Below are positions 52,254 to 60,865 of a DNA stretch of 64,000 nucleotides, piece by piece. The notes beneath the pieces are model-generated. The model was not told the DNA's origin. It was given only the letters and a program-made list of their open reading frames with translations, and made no database searches. The translations under genes and the position numbers were made by a program. The number at the start of each line of letters is the position of its first letter. Positions within the stretch are counted from its first letter, which is position 1. This DNA comes from Sphingobium arseniciresistens (lineage in GTDB: Bacteria; Pseudomonadota; Alphaproteobacteria; Sphingomonadales; Sphingomonadaceae): positions 86,980-150,979 of the forward strand of contig JARFNK010000015.1 of the NCBI GenBank assembly GCA_029167225.1. The letters run 5' to 3'.

Positions 52254-53396
52254 TCAGGCGCTGACGATGATGCTGACGACGCTGGCGCGCAGCCGGTTGA
52301 CGACCTCCCGGCGATTATTCTCCGAATGGTGGCCAAGGGTTGGCGCGGTGAAGCCGGCGGCCGCGATCATTTCGAAAACAAAGCTGCTGCGGATGCCAAA
52401 GTTCACATTCTCTGAGATCGAACCGCGCTCGCGCATATTTCCATGGGCAAGGGACGCCGAGGTGACGCCGACCAGGTTCCCATATTCATCGACGATGGCG
52501 CCGCCAGAGGAGCCTGACCCGATGGGGGCGGTGAACTGGAAGCGGGAGATGTCGCCGTGGTTTCCGGTGAGGCCTGAGATGTTGCCGGTAGTCACCTTCA
52601 GATCAGCGCCCAGCACATGCATCAGGGGAAAGCCGGCAGCCATCACGCTTTCGCCGAGCCAGATAGGCGCACCGATACGCATGGGCAGAGGCTGGCCATT
52701 GGTTGAGCCTTCGAGCAGCGCCAAATCATGCTTGGGATCTACTGCGACCGGTCGGAGGAAATTTTGCGTCCGTCCCTGACGAAAGCTCTCTCCATCCTCG
52801 ATGACATGGGCATTGGTGATCACGAGATCAGGCGCAACGATGATACCGCTGCCGGTGCCGATGACCTGTCCTGGGGCTGCGGACGGGCGATGCCGGTCGG
52901 GTTCAAACGGTGGGGGTTGGTCTGGCTCTTCCGTCCGCGCCCGCTTTTGCTGCCGGAAGGGCATGGTCACAGAGGCGAGATTGCGGGCGCGGAGATAGGC
53001 TTCGATGCCGAAGGTATAGCCTTCGTTCGAGACCTTCATCCGCCGAGTGCGGGCCTTCACGTAGATTTCAGAGAGGATGATGGCGGCGAGTTGGCCGTCT
53101 GGAGCCGGCAGCGCATATTGCTCGCCTGAAATCTCCATCTGGATGGGATAGCTCTGATTGACGAAGCCTCCTGACCGATCATCAACGATGTAGGCGATGA
53201 TCTCGAACTGATCGCCCAACGAAGCGAAGGAGGAGAGATACCAGCTCCCCTCCTGACCTTCCTCGAACGGCAGAACTGCGCCCTGCGAGTTGATCGCTGC
53301 GACGCCCAATCGCTCAGCATCGCGCCCCAGAATCCGGATGTGGCATTCTGGATTATTGTTGAGCTGGATGCGTTGACCAGGTTGCGGAGTGATCAC
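52254..53396 (-). CDS. TerD-like domain fused to a trypsin-like serine protease
   Basis: A 380-residue protein. The first 150 residues look like a TerD beta-sandwich: PGQRIQLNNNPECHIRI, YIVDDRSGG, and the diagnostic IILSEIYVKARTRRMKVSNE followed by GYTFGIEAYL, which parallels ELYRHxxxWKxxAxGQGFxGGL in its neighbours. The C-terminal half is an S1-type protease with NAHVIED (His about 196), KHDLALLE (Asp about 222) and GSGSSGGA (Ser about 295). There is no signal peptide, so it acts in the cytoplasm. Confidence 0.78.
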   Translation of the reverse strand: MITPQPGQRIQLNNNPECHIRILGRDAERLGVAAINSQGAVLPFEEGQEGSWYLSSFASLGDQFEIIAYIVDDRSGGFVNQSYPIQMEISGEQYALPAPDGQLAAIILSEIYVKARTRRMKVSNEGYTFGIEAYLRARNLASVTMPFRQQKRARTEEPDQPPPFEPDRHRPSAAPGQVIGTGSGIIVAPDLVITNAHVIEDGESFRQGRTQNFLRPVAVDPKHDLALLEGSTNGQPLPMRIGAPIWLGESVMAAGFPLMHVLGADLKVTTGNISGLTGNHGDISRFQFTAPIGSGSSGGAIVDEYGNLVGVTSASLAHGNMRERGSISENVNFGIRSSFVFEMIAAAGFTAPTLGHHSENNRREVVNRLRASVVSIIVSA

Positions 53397-53411
53397 CAGA
53401 GGCCCTCGTGC

Positions 53412-54410
53412 TTAGCTGACTTCAAGAACGGTGTTTGAGATGGCGATCTCAGTGTCGATCGAGCGACGGTCGATGCTGTCCGGGGTGAGACGGCCGGTCA
53501 GCAGTCCCGCCCAATCCGCAATGATGCGCGCGCCGACTTTCTCGCCATAGACAACGCCGCCGGCGGGACGGCTGTTGATCTCAAGCGCCTTCCAGCTACC
53601 GTCCTTGGCCTTGCGGAACTGGACATTCACAACGCCATGCAGGTTGAACAGCTCGATCAGCCGGGCGGCCGCGTCCTTCAGCGGATGCTCGGACTGGATA
53701 CGCTGGCGGCCGTTCTCCTGTTTCGTGCGCGCGACTGCCTTCAGCAGCCGGCCGTGGTGCGCGAGAATGTCGAACGAGATCTCTGGGCCCGGCAGGAATT
53801 CCATCAGCACGAGTTCATCGATCGGGCCGTCCACCTCCTGCGCGCGCATGGCATCGAGGTAGAGGTCCACTCGGATCTTCCGCTCGTCTGGGTTGAGGAG
53901 ATGGCTGGTCGGATTGACCTTGGTCAGATGCCAGAACCCGAGGCCATTGACGCCCTTGCGCGGCTTTACGCAGGGTTCGGAGTCCTCGCCATGGACTTCT
54001 GGAAAGGTGAAGATGCTGCTCTCCAACTGCCACGTGGTTTCGACGGGCGTGGTCAGCAGGTGAAAGGGTTCGTCGCGGATCGCCTCCGCGAAATCATATT
54101 TGTCCTCGAGAAGAGCGAGCGTCTCGATCGAACCTGGCAACTCCACCCGGCAGGGCAGGTCTGCTTGCGAGAGGGCTTTGCGGTACCGTGTCGGGATGAG
54201 GATATCGATGCCCCGGGCGATCACCATCTCCCGCGCCCATTCGACATATTGAGCCACCGGCAAATTGGGTTCGACCCAGGTCTCGGTCGGCCCCTCATAG
54301 GCCGGCATGCCTTCGCCCACGCTCGCGTAGGCCTCCAGCGTCGGATCGGCTGCGATCATGGCAGCCGAAATAGGAGCAAGGGAGAAGCCGCGATTGAACC
54401 AGATACGCAT
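53412..54410 (-). CDS. ATP-grasp enzyme (ter-associated)
   Basis: A 332-residue ATP-grasp ligase: MRIWFNRGFSLAPISAAMI, ILIPTRYRKALSQ, LLEDKYDFAEAI, KPRKGVNGLGFWHL, EFLPGPEISFDILAHHGRLL and the metal site VNVQFRKAKDGSWKALEINS then RPAGGV. ATP-grasp proteins of this type recur in ter operons and probably join an amino acid or acid to the metabolite made by the PRTase/HAD/lyase set. Substrate unknown. Confidence 0.85.
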   Translation of the reverse strand: MRIWFNRGFSLAPISAAMIAADPTLEAYASVGEGMPAYEGPTETWVEPNLPVAQYVEWAREMVIARGIDILIPTRYRKALSQADLPCRVELPGSIETLALLEDKYDFAEAIRDEPFHLLTTPVETTWQLESSIFTFPEVHGEDSEPCVKPRKGVNGLGFWHLTKVNPTSHLLNPDERKIRVDLYLDAMRAQEVDGPIDELVLMEFLPGPEISFDILAHHGRLLKAVARTKQENGRQRIQSEHPLKDAAARLIELFNLHGVVNVQFRKAKDGSWKALEINSRPAGGVVYGEKVGARIIADWAGLLTGRLTPDSIDRRSIDTEIAISNTVLEVS

Positions 54411-54458
54411 GGGAAAGTCCTAGAGGAGAGATGGTGCTTTTGTGGTTAAGACAGGCGG

Positions 54459-55772
54459 TCAGGGCATGATCCGTGCGGCACGCGCAGCCTTCAGCCAAGC
54501 TGGGAATTCGGATAGAATGCGGTCGTAAAGCTGATCGTCGCTGATGCGCGAGAGATCATCGACGCTGAAGAAGCCCGCATTGTCGACAACCCGGCCGTCG
54601 ATGCTATCGAGCTTTCGCAAAACCCCGTAGTTCGCGTTGCCGACGCCCACGAACTGCCAGAAAATCGGGCGGTTCGAGATCCGCTGGAGTATCGCGATGA
54701 TCTCTTTCGAGGTCGAACCGTCGATTCCGCCGTCGGTCAGGAAAATGATCAACAGCGGCTTGGTGCGGTGGCTTGGCTCGGCGTCCAGAATGGTATTCAT
54801 AACCACTGGCTCATTATTGCCGTAGCCGATGGAGTCCCCGCCTTCCTTGACCGCGCCGCCGAAGAAACCCTTCTTGCCGGTCTCGCGGGCGCCGATTTTC
54901 GCGCCGGGAGAAGGAAGTGTGCGTGCGACGAAGCCTTCGAGGTTTGTTGCGGTCAGATCCTCGACCTGCTTGCAACGCGAGGCATAAAACCACGTCGACA
55001 TGGTGCCATCATCGTCTAGCCGCAGGGCTACTGGCGCGATGCGTTCCACCGTCTCCTGGACAGTGCCATTGCTGTAGAGTTTGGCCATGGAGCCGCTGCC
55101 ATCGATGACGAACAGGACTTCGGTCTTCTCATGCTCGATCCCCAGCTTCTTGAGCGAGACGCCGACTTGCTGCTTGCGCAGATCGACCTTGCTCAGCGAG
55201 ACAGGCGCGGATGGCGCGGCGGACGGAATGGGCGCCGGCGCAGGGGTGCTCGGTGCGGGGGATGAAGCAGATCCGTCATCGACCTCTCCGCCGAAGTGCG
55301 TGACCAAGGCCGCAAGACCACCGGCAAAGCCCTGCACGACAGCGCCGAGGCGCCAGGCACCATTATGGCGGTAGAGATCCAGCAGCATCACTGCTTTTTC
55401 GTCGCCAAGATGCGGCTTGGCGTCGAGGGTCACAGCGTTGTTGATGGTCGCCTTCAACACGGTGGCTCGTTGCAGCGGGAGCGTGTCATGGGTCGCGGTG
55501 ATCGTGATGCGGTCGATATGGCCCGGGACCTTCTCAGGATAGATCGAGAAGAGCGTCCCGCTGTCCAACCGGGACATAGTGATGGATTTGTCCGGGCTAG
55601 CGCTGTTGCTGAAGAGGACCGTATAGCGGTCGTCGGCAATCTTTTTCGTTGCGTCGAGTCCAAATGCGGCAATGTCGATGTCGGCCGGATCATGGACAAC
55701 GATCACGTTGATGACATTGCTGTCAGTGAAATCCGCGATGGCACGCTTTTCGCCGGGGTTCATCAGGTTCAA
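54459..55772 (-). CDS. TerD domain plus vWA domain protein (TerF-like)
   Basis: A 437-residue two-domain protein. Residues 1-160 are TerD-like (IDIAAFGLDATKKIADDRY, AVMLLDLYRHNGAWRLGAVV then QGFAGGLAALVTHFGG), then an alanine/proline linker and PVSLSKVDLRKQQVGVSLKK. The vWA domain starts VLFVIDGSGSMAKLYSNG (MIDAS about residue 222) with LTDGGIDGSTS later. I start it at a TTG with AGAGGA upstream (55772); an ATG three codons on is possible. TerF-type proteins are thought to scaffold Ter complexes. Confidence 0.85.
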   Translation of the reverse strand: MNLMNPGEKRAIADFTDSNVINVIVVHDPADIDIAAFGLDATKKIADDRYTVLFSNSASPDKSITMSRLDSGTLFSIYPEKVPGHIDRITITATHDTLPLQRATVLKATINNAVTLDAKPHLGDEKAVMLLDLYRHNGAWRLGAVVQGFAGGLAALVTHFGGEVDDGSASSPAPSTPAPAPIPSAAPSAPVSLSKVDLRKQQVGVSLKKLGIEHEKTEVLFVIDGSGSMAKLYSNGTVQETVERIAPVALRLDDDGTMSTWFYASRCKQVEDLTATNLEGFVARTLPSPGAKIGARETGKKGFFGGAVKEGGDSIGYGNNEPVVMNTILDAEPSHRTKPLLIIFLTDGGIDGSTSKEIIAILQRISNRPIFWQFVGVGNANYGVLRKLDSIDGRVVDNAGFFSVDDLSRISDDQLYDRILSEFPAWLKAARAARIMP

Positions 55773-55807
55773 GGCTCGATATCCTCTGGACAAAAAAGAC
55801 AATTGAA

Positions 55808-55830
55808 CCGCCGGAGGCAGGCCCCGGCGG
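55808..55830. other. intergenic hairpin in the ter array
   Basis: CCGCCGG (55808-55814) pairs with CCGGCGG (55824-55830). It lies between terD (55872-56453) and the TerD-vWA gene and has no T-run, so it is more likely an mRNA processing or stability element than a terminator. Confidence 0.45.
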
Positions 55831-55871
55831 CTCGAGAGGTAGCAGCTAGGTGACCGGCCGCTTCATGGATA

Positions 55872-56453
55872 TCAGCCGAGGTTAACGCCCATACCGCCGG
55901 CCAGGCCCGCCAGGCCCGATTCCCAGCCTTCGCCGATCGCCTTCACCTTGATCTCGCCCTGGGCGCTGCGATACAGCTCGACGAAGATCATGGCGGCGTT
56001 GGTGCTGCTGTCTTCCGACAGGTCGAAACGCGCGAGCTCCTTGCCATCGGCATCGTTGATGACGCGTGCGTAGGCGTTCGAGACCGAACCGAAATTCTGT
56101 TTGCGCTCGGCGCCTTCGTGGATGGTAACCGCGATCACGACCTTCTTCACGTCGGCCGGCAGTTTGGCGAAATCGATCTTGATGGTTTCGTCGTCGCCTT
56201 CGCCGTCACCGGTGCGATTGTCGCCGCCATAGACGACCGAGCCGTCGGGCGAGGTTTTGTTGTTGTAGAACACGAAGTGCGCGTCCGAGATGACCTTGTC
56301 GGTTTCCCCGATGATGAAAGCCGAGGCGTCGAGGTCGAAGGCCTGGCCATCGGTCTTGCGCACGTCCCAGCCGAGGCCGACCGTGACGGAGGTGAGGCCC
56401 GGAGCCTCCTTGGAGAGCGAAACGTTGCCGCCTTTGACGAGAGAAACAGCCAT
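55872..56453 (-). CDS. terD: TerD family protein
   Basis: A 193-residue TerD with [59 protein letters not shown] and ending [20 protein letters not shown]. The DxDxS and GDNRTGxGxGDDE acidic loops bind Ca2+ in studied relatives. An AGGAGT site precedes the chosen ATG. It follows a second TerD gene and is 100 bp upstream of the TerD-vWA gene. Confidence 0.92.
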   Translation of the reverse strand: MAVSLVKGGNVSLSKEAPGLTSVTVGLGWDVRKTDGQAFDLDASAFIIGETDKVISDAHFVFYNNKTSPDGSVVYGGDNRTGDGEGDDETIKIDFAKLPADVKKVVIAVTIHEGAERKQNFGSVSNAYARVINDADGKELARFDLSEDSSTNAAMIFVELYRSAQGEIKVKAIGEGWESGLAGLAGGMGVNLG

Positions 56454-56499
56454 TGAAGACTCCTGCTGGTACTGTGTTTTTGAAAGGTGTGAAGGCAGG

Positions 56500-56523
56500 C
56501 CGGGGGCGCGGCTGCGCCCCCGG
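56500..56523. other. intergenic hairpin in the ter array
   Basis: A perfect 10-bp stem (CCGGGGGCGC at 56500-56509, GCGCCCCCGG at 56514-56523) with a four-base loop lies between the two terD genes. No T-run follows it on the minus strand. Confidence 0.55.
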
Positions 56524-56529
56524 AACAGA

Positions 56530-57102
56530 TCAGCCGACGTTGACGCCGTAATTGGTGGCAAGCGGACCCAGGCCGCCCTTGAAGCCCTGGCCGACGGCGC
56601 GGAATTTCCAGTCGGTGCCGTGACGATAGACTTCGCCGAGGATCATCGCGGTTTCGACCGAGGCGTCTTCCGACAGGTCGTAGCGGACAACTTCGTTGTT
56701 CGACTTCTGGTTGACCAGGCGGATGAACGCGTTCGAGACCTGGCCGAAGCTCTGACCCTTGGCCTCGCCTTCGTGGATGGTGACGACGATCGCGACCTTG
56801 TCGACGTCGGCCGGCAGCTTCGACAGCGTGACCTTGATCTGCTCGTCGTCACCTTCGCCGGCACCGGTGCGGTTGTCGCCCTGATGCTCAACGCCGGCTA
56901 CGACCTTGTTGTTGTAGAAGACGAAGTCGCTGTCGCTGCGGACCTTGCCGCTGGCGGCCAGCAGGAAGGCCGAGGCGTCGAGGTCGAAGTCCGAGCCGTC
57001 GGTGGCGCGCGCGTCCCAGCCCAGGCCGATCATGATTTCGTCGAGAGTTGGATCTTCCTTCGACAGGCTGACATTGCCACCCTTGGAAAGCGAAATTGCC
57101 AT
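56530..57102 (-). CDS. terE: TerD family protein (TerE-like)
   Basis: A 190-residue TerD-family protein, closely similar to the next gene: [60 protein letters not shown], and [20 protein letters not shown]. The conserved acidic loops for Ca2+ are intact. Whether it should be called TerD or TerE cannot be decided by eye; the symbol follows gene order loosely. It belongs to the cytoplasmic Ter complex. Confidence 0.9.
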   Translation of the reverse strand: MAISLSKGGNVSLSKEDPTLDEIMIGLGWDARATDGSDFDLDASAFLLAASGKVRSDSDFVFYNNKVVAGVEHQGDNRTGAGEGDDEQIKVTLSKLPADVDKVAIVVTIHEGEAKGQSFGQVSNAFIRLVNQKSNNEVVRYDLSEDASVETAMILGEVYRHGTDWKFRAVGQGFKGGLGPLATNYGVNVG

Positions 57103-57178
57103 GTTTCAAACGTCCTTTCATTTTGGCGTTGGTGGTTCCGCGCGGCGCCCGCCCAGCAGCACGCGAGAGATGATCAAG

Positions 57179-58315
57179 CTACTTGCGCTTGAATTCGATT
57201 GCCCCCTTGCTGATGTCCCAGGTGCCATCCGCATGAAGGCGGGGCGCCCGTTCAGCAGCAACAAAGGCGCGGCCGCTCTTCCCATATGTCTCGACATGCT
57301 GGATCACGATCTCGCGATCGATATCGAGATGGGTGATGGCGACCCAGTAGGAGGTCCGGTTCGGATTGAGCAGTGGCACGGTGACCTCGCTGCCATCCTG
57401 GCCGTAGAAGATGAGCTTGGGACGATAGCTCTCGAAAGAGCCGGCGCCGTTGCTGACGGCGCTGTAAGCACCAAACAGGGCGTAGCGAAGCTCGTCCGGG
57501 CGATGCAGGACTATTTCTTCTTCACCAGCTACCTGAGAATCTCCCGACAGGGTGATATAGGGCAGCGCGTGAGAGCGCCCCATGTCCTTCCAATACACCT
57601 TGCCGCAGGTCCCGTCCTTGAGGACGTAGAAGCAATAGAGGTCGAGGTCGCCCTCTCCCTTTCCACGTCCTTCCCATTTGAGCTTGGCGCGAATGCTGCC
57701 CGTGGCTTTCGACAGGCTCACGCGCTCATTTTTGGCGAGCGTGACCTTCTTGAGGGAGACAGCACTCACTGGTGTTGACGGGGCGGAGACTGGCGTTGGC
57801 GCTTGTTCATTGGCGCCTTCGACGTCGACGCCGAAATTGATAGCAAGCGGGGCCAAACCGCCGTTGAAGCCCTGACCGACGGCCCGCACCTTGAGGGTGC
57901 CGTTGCGCTTATAGACTTCACAGATGATGAGAGCCTGCTCGGACATGCCGGCTAGTGGGATCTCGAAGCTGTTCGATCCCATCTGCATTTTGAGAGCACC
58001 AACGTCGGCGAGGCGGCGCGACTGATCGTGGCTTGTGTCCAGTGCCACGCAGAAAGCGATGGTCTCGATGGTCGCAGGCAGTGTGGCTGGGTTGATCTCG
58101 AAAACCGCTGCGCGCTGTTCCTGATAGATCGTGAGGTTTGCACCCGGGACGCTGGGCTGGCCATAGAAAACCATGCCAGCATCACCTTCGACCTTGCGCT
58201 CGCCGGTCAAAAGATAGGCTGAGACGTCCACCTCGGCTTTGCCGGGCGTGGCGTGCCAGCTGATTTCCACGATATTGCTATCGATCTCGGCGTTTGCGCC
58301 TTTTTGAAGCTGCAT
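57179..58315 (-). CDS. two-domain TerD family protein
   Basis: A 378-residue protein. The first 175 residues are a TerD-like domain lacking some acidic loop residues (MQLQKGANAEIDSNIVEISW, ICEVYKRNGTLKVRAVGQGF). A linker with the shared phrase AVSLKKVTLAKNERVSLSKA leads into a second beta-rich domain (GEGDLDLYCFYVLKDGTCGK, YITLSGDSQVAGEEE). The second half resembles the C-terminal domain of TerA-type proteins. Likely cytoplasmic, part of the Ter complex. Confidence 0.85.
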   Translation of the reverse strand: MQLQKGANAEIDSNIVEISWHATPGKAEVDVSAYLLTGERKVEGDAGMVFYGQPSVPGANLTIYQEQRAAVFEINPATLPATIETIAFCVALDTSHDQSRRLADVGALKMQMGSNSFEIPLAGMSEQALIICEVYKRNGTLKVRAVGQGFNGGLAPLAINFGVDVEGANEQAPTPVSAPSTPVSAVSLKKVTLAKNERVSLSKATGSIRAKLKWEGRGKGEGDLDLYCFYVLKDGTCGKVYWKDMGRSHALPYITLSGDSQVAGEEEIVLHRPDELRYALFGAYSAVSNGAGSFESYRPKLIFYGQDGSEVTVPLLNPNRTSYWVAITHLDIDREIVIQHVETYGKSGRAFVAAERAPRLHADGTWDISKGAIEFKRK

Positions 58316-58344
58316 GGCTCTTGCGTATGTCTGATGGTGATATG

Positions 58345-58368
58345 ACGGGGCGCCGTCGGGCGCCCCGT
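58345..58368. other. intergenic hairpin in the ter array
   Basis: ACGGGGCGCC (58345-58354) pairs perfectly with GGCGCCCCGT (58359-58368) around a GTCG loop, between the DUF475/TerC gene and the two-domain TerD gene. No T-run follows. Confidence 0.55.
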
Positions 58369-58375
58369 TGCTCGA

Positions 58376-59542
58376 TCAGGCCGTCTGCGGACCAGGATTG
58401 CCGGTCGGCGAAGCAGCCGGGCTGGTCGGTTCGACCGTGTCGGCGCCTGCCGTATGCGCACCGACGATGACCTGGCCGGTGGGCAGGATCGCTTCGGCTT
58501 CACCACCCTCTTCATATTCATGCGGAAAGCGCTTGCGGTGGCGGACCGATGCCCAGAGCGAGAGCGCTAGAATGGCCGCGCCCAGCAGGCCGGTGACGAC
58601 TTCCGGGGTTTCGACCCGGATGCTCAGAAGCATGATCATGCCCAGGGCGATGATCGCATAGAAGGCACCAGGCTCGAGGAAGCGGAATTCCGCCAGGTGG
58701 CCACCCTTCACCAGCGCGATGGTCATCGAGCGGACGAAGAAGGCGCCGATGCCGAGGCCCAGAGCAATCAGGATGATGTTGTTGGTGATGGCAAAGGCGC
58801 CGATCACGCCGTCGAAGGAGAAGGAAGCGTCCAGAACCTCAAGGTAGAGGAACGCGCCTGCGCCTGAACGAACGACCGCACCGGTCGCATCTTCTTCGCC
58901 GCCGACCAAATCCCCGAACCACTGCACGAGGAAGTAGACCACAACACCGGCGAGGCCGGCAATCAGGAAGGTCTGCTGTTCATGACCGTGGACGAGGAAG
59001 GACAGGCCAGCAACGATCGCGACGGTCGCGATGTAGGCAGAATAAGGGATCTTGGCGAAGGCCGACAGCGGGCCTTCGATGAAGCCGAGCCAGTGATGCT
59101 CGCGCTCGTCGTCGAAGAAGAAGCTGAGGCCGACCAGCATCAGGAACGCGCCCCCAAAGCCAGAAATGCCGACATGGGCACCGGTGACGATCTGCTCATA
59201 GAGTTCATGTTCGGTGACCGCGATGCGCGCGGCTTCCCACGGCCAGACGAAGGCCGAGAAGGAGACGATCAGGATCGGGAAAATGATCCGCATGCCAAAG
59301 ACAGCGATGAGCATGCCCCAGGTGAGAAAGCGGCGGCGCCAAACCTCGTCCATGTCCTTGAGGACGGTCGCGTTGACAACCGCATTGTCGAGGCTGAGCG
59401 AGGTTTCCATAACGCCGAGCACCAGCGCAAGGAAAGCCATGGAAAGGGCGCCGCTGAGCAACCCGGACTCACTGTAACCGACCAAACCGGCTGCAATGAG
59501 GGCAAAGACGGTGAACGCCAATGACCCTGTGAAATTCTTCAT
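58376..59542 (-). CDS. terC: DUF475/TerC-family integral membrane protein
   Basis: A 388-residue membrane protein with about nine hydrophobic segments. LGVMETSLSLDNAVVNATVL near residue 45 and DASFSFDGVIGAFAITNNII near residue 230 are the paired acidic motifs of the TerC superfamily in its DUF475 form; FGMRIIFPILIVSFSAF is another marker. Such proteins are thought to move metal ions and work with TerD proteins at the membrane. The hydrophilic C-terminus (EEGGEAEAILPTGQVIVGAH) is variable. Confidence 0.9.
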   Translation of the reverse strand: MKNFTGSLAFTVFALIAAGLVGYSESGLLSGALSMAFLALVLGVMETSLSLDNAVVNATVLKDMDEVWRRRFLTWGMLIAVFGMRIIFPILIVSFSAFVWPWEAARIAVTEHELYEQIVTGAHVGISGFGGAFLMLVGLSFFFDDEREHHWLGFIEGPLSAFAKIPYSAYIATVAIVAGLSFLVHGHEQQTFLIAGLAGVVVYFLVQWFGDLVGGEEDATGAVVRSGAGAFLYLEVLDASFSFDGVIGAFAITNNIILIALGLGIGAFFVRSMTIALVKGGHLAEFRFLEPGAFYAIIALGMIMLLSIRVETPEVVTGLLGAAILALSLWASVRHRKRFPHEYEEGGEAEAILPTGQVIVGAHTAGADTVEPTSPAASPTGNPGPQTA

Positions 59543-59608
59543 TTATACCCCCCTGTGGGCTGGCTGGATCAGGTCAATCCTGCCGCAAAAATGTGAAACG
59601 ATGAGGTG

Positions 59609-59632
59609 GCCGGCTCAATCCTTCGAGCCGGC
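59609..59632. other. hairpin at the terA stop codon
   Basis: GCCGGCTC (59609-59616) and GAGCCGGC (59625-59632) form a perfect 8-bp stem that overlaps the end of the TerA-like gene. There is no T-run on the minus-strand side. Confidence 0.45.
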
Positions 59633-60814
59633 TGTCCAGCGCAGGCGGATGCCGATGTCGTCGGCGAACTGCTTCTGGTCGCGATAATATTTTATATGGC
59701 GCTTCATCTGCAGGTTCCCCCCCACGTTATCGATGAGGGCGATACCGCAGAGACGGCGGTTATCATCCCCTTCATTCATCTGAACCTCGATCTCGGGCTG
59801 CCCTGGGATGTTCATCCGGACGATACCGTCGGTCTGGCGCCAGTTGGGGACGCCGTCGTAGATCAGAGCGAACACCCCGATGCGCTTGATCTGGTCGAAG
59901 AAGCGTCCGTTGACCCGGATGGTCTCGCCGGTTGCGACCGAGCCGGTGCGGTCATCGCCGGAGAGCTCAATCCAGGGCGCATAGTCAAACGAGCCGAAGC
60001 TCTCGCCGAGAGCCTGGATGCAACCCTTGAAGCCATCATGCATCTCGAACATGACGCCGAGGTCAAGGTCGACCTTCTTGGACCCGCCGCCGAAGAAGCC
60101 GCGCTTCGCTTCGCCCTGGTTCCAGTTCAGGTTAAGGATGATCTCGCCGAACGTCGAACCGGTCTTTTTGAGGCTGACCGACGGATTGGATTTCTCCAAT
60201 GTGATCTTCTTCAACGAGACAGGCGCTGCCGGAGGCGGCGGAGGTGGAGGCGGCGCTGCGGGACGCAGGGGCGGCGGAGGCGCGGCCGGCGTCGGCGTGG
60301 GGGCAGGCGAAGGGGTTCCAGCGATTTCCCCGCCGAAATGCTCGATGAGAGCGGCCAGCCCTGCTGCAAAGCCGGCCGCCATCGTGCCAACCTTCCAGCC
60401 GGAGCTGTGGCGATAAAGCTCGATCAGCATCACGGCCTTTTCGGACGAGAGATGCTCTGCGACGTTGAACATCGCCTTGGAACCGTCAATCGTGACAGTG
60501 AGCGGCCTGGATTCAGCGATCGGGCGTGTATCATGGGTCGCGGTAAATACGATCCGATCCACGGCCGCTGGCAGTTGGTCGAGGTCGATGTTGAAGACGG
60601 CACTGTCGGATGTCGGAATGAGCGTGACTGCTCCCTCCGGCGTACGCGTGTTGGAGAAGAGAACGACATAGCGGTCGTCCCCAATCTTTTTTCCCTTGTT
60701 GAGGCCGAAGGCTGCGATATCGACACCTTCGAGGCCAAAATCCACCTTGATCGTCAGACGATTGCCGACGCCAAGATCAGACAGGCCGCGCTTTTCCCCC
60801 CGCTGCAGCTGCAT
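59615..60814 (-). CDS. terA: tellurium resistance protein TerA
   Basis: A 399-residue two-domain protein. The N-terminal TerD-like domain (MQLQRGEKRGLSDLGVGN, VDIAAFGLNKGKKIGDDRYV, ELYRHSSGWKVGTMAAGFAA) is joined by a long proline run (PPPLRPAAPPPPPPPPAAP) and PVSLKKITLEKSNPSVSLKK to a C-terminal TerA domain with FGEIILNLNWNQGE, DLDLGVMFEMHDG, and IELSGDDRTGS. In typical ter operons TerA follows TerZ as here. Confidence 0.9.
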   Translation of the reverse strand: MQLQRGEKRGLSDLGVGNRLTIKVDFGLEGVDIAAFGLNKGKKIGDDRYVVLFSNTRTPEGAVTLIPTSDSAVFNIDLDQLPAAVDRIVFTATHDTRPIAESRPLTVTIDGSKAMFNVAEHLSSEKAVMLIELYRHSSGWKVGTMAAGFAAGLAALIEHFGGEIAGTPSPAPTPTPAAPPPPLRPAAPPPPPPPPAAPVSLKKITLEKSNPSVSLKKTGSTFGEIILNLNWNQGEAKRGFFGGGSKKVDLDLGVMFEMHDGFKGCIQALGESFGSFDYAPWIELSGDDRTGSVATGETIRVNGRFFDQIKRIGVFALIYDGVPNWRQTDGIVRMNIPGQPEIEVQMNEGDDNRRLCGIALIDNVGGNLQMKRHIKYYRDQKQFADDIGIRLRWTAGSKD

Positions 60815-60832
60815 GCGTTACTCCAGAATGAA

Positions 60833-60857
60833 GGCGGGGAGCTTTTGTCTCCCCGCC
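60833..60857. other. intergenic hairpin in the ter array
   Basis: GGCGGGGAG (60833-60841) pairs with CTCCCCGCC (60849-60857) between the TerZ-like gene and terA. The loop is CTTTTGT. It lacks a T-run on the minus strand. Confidence 0.55.
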
Positions 60858-60865
60858 AAAAGGCA

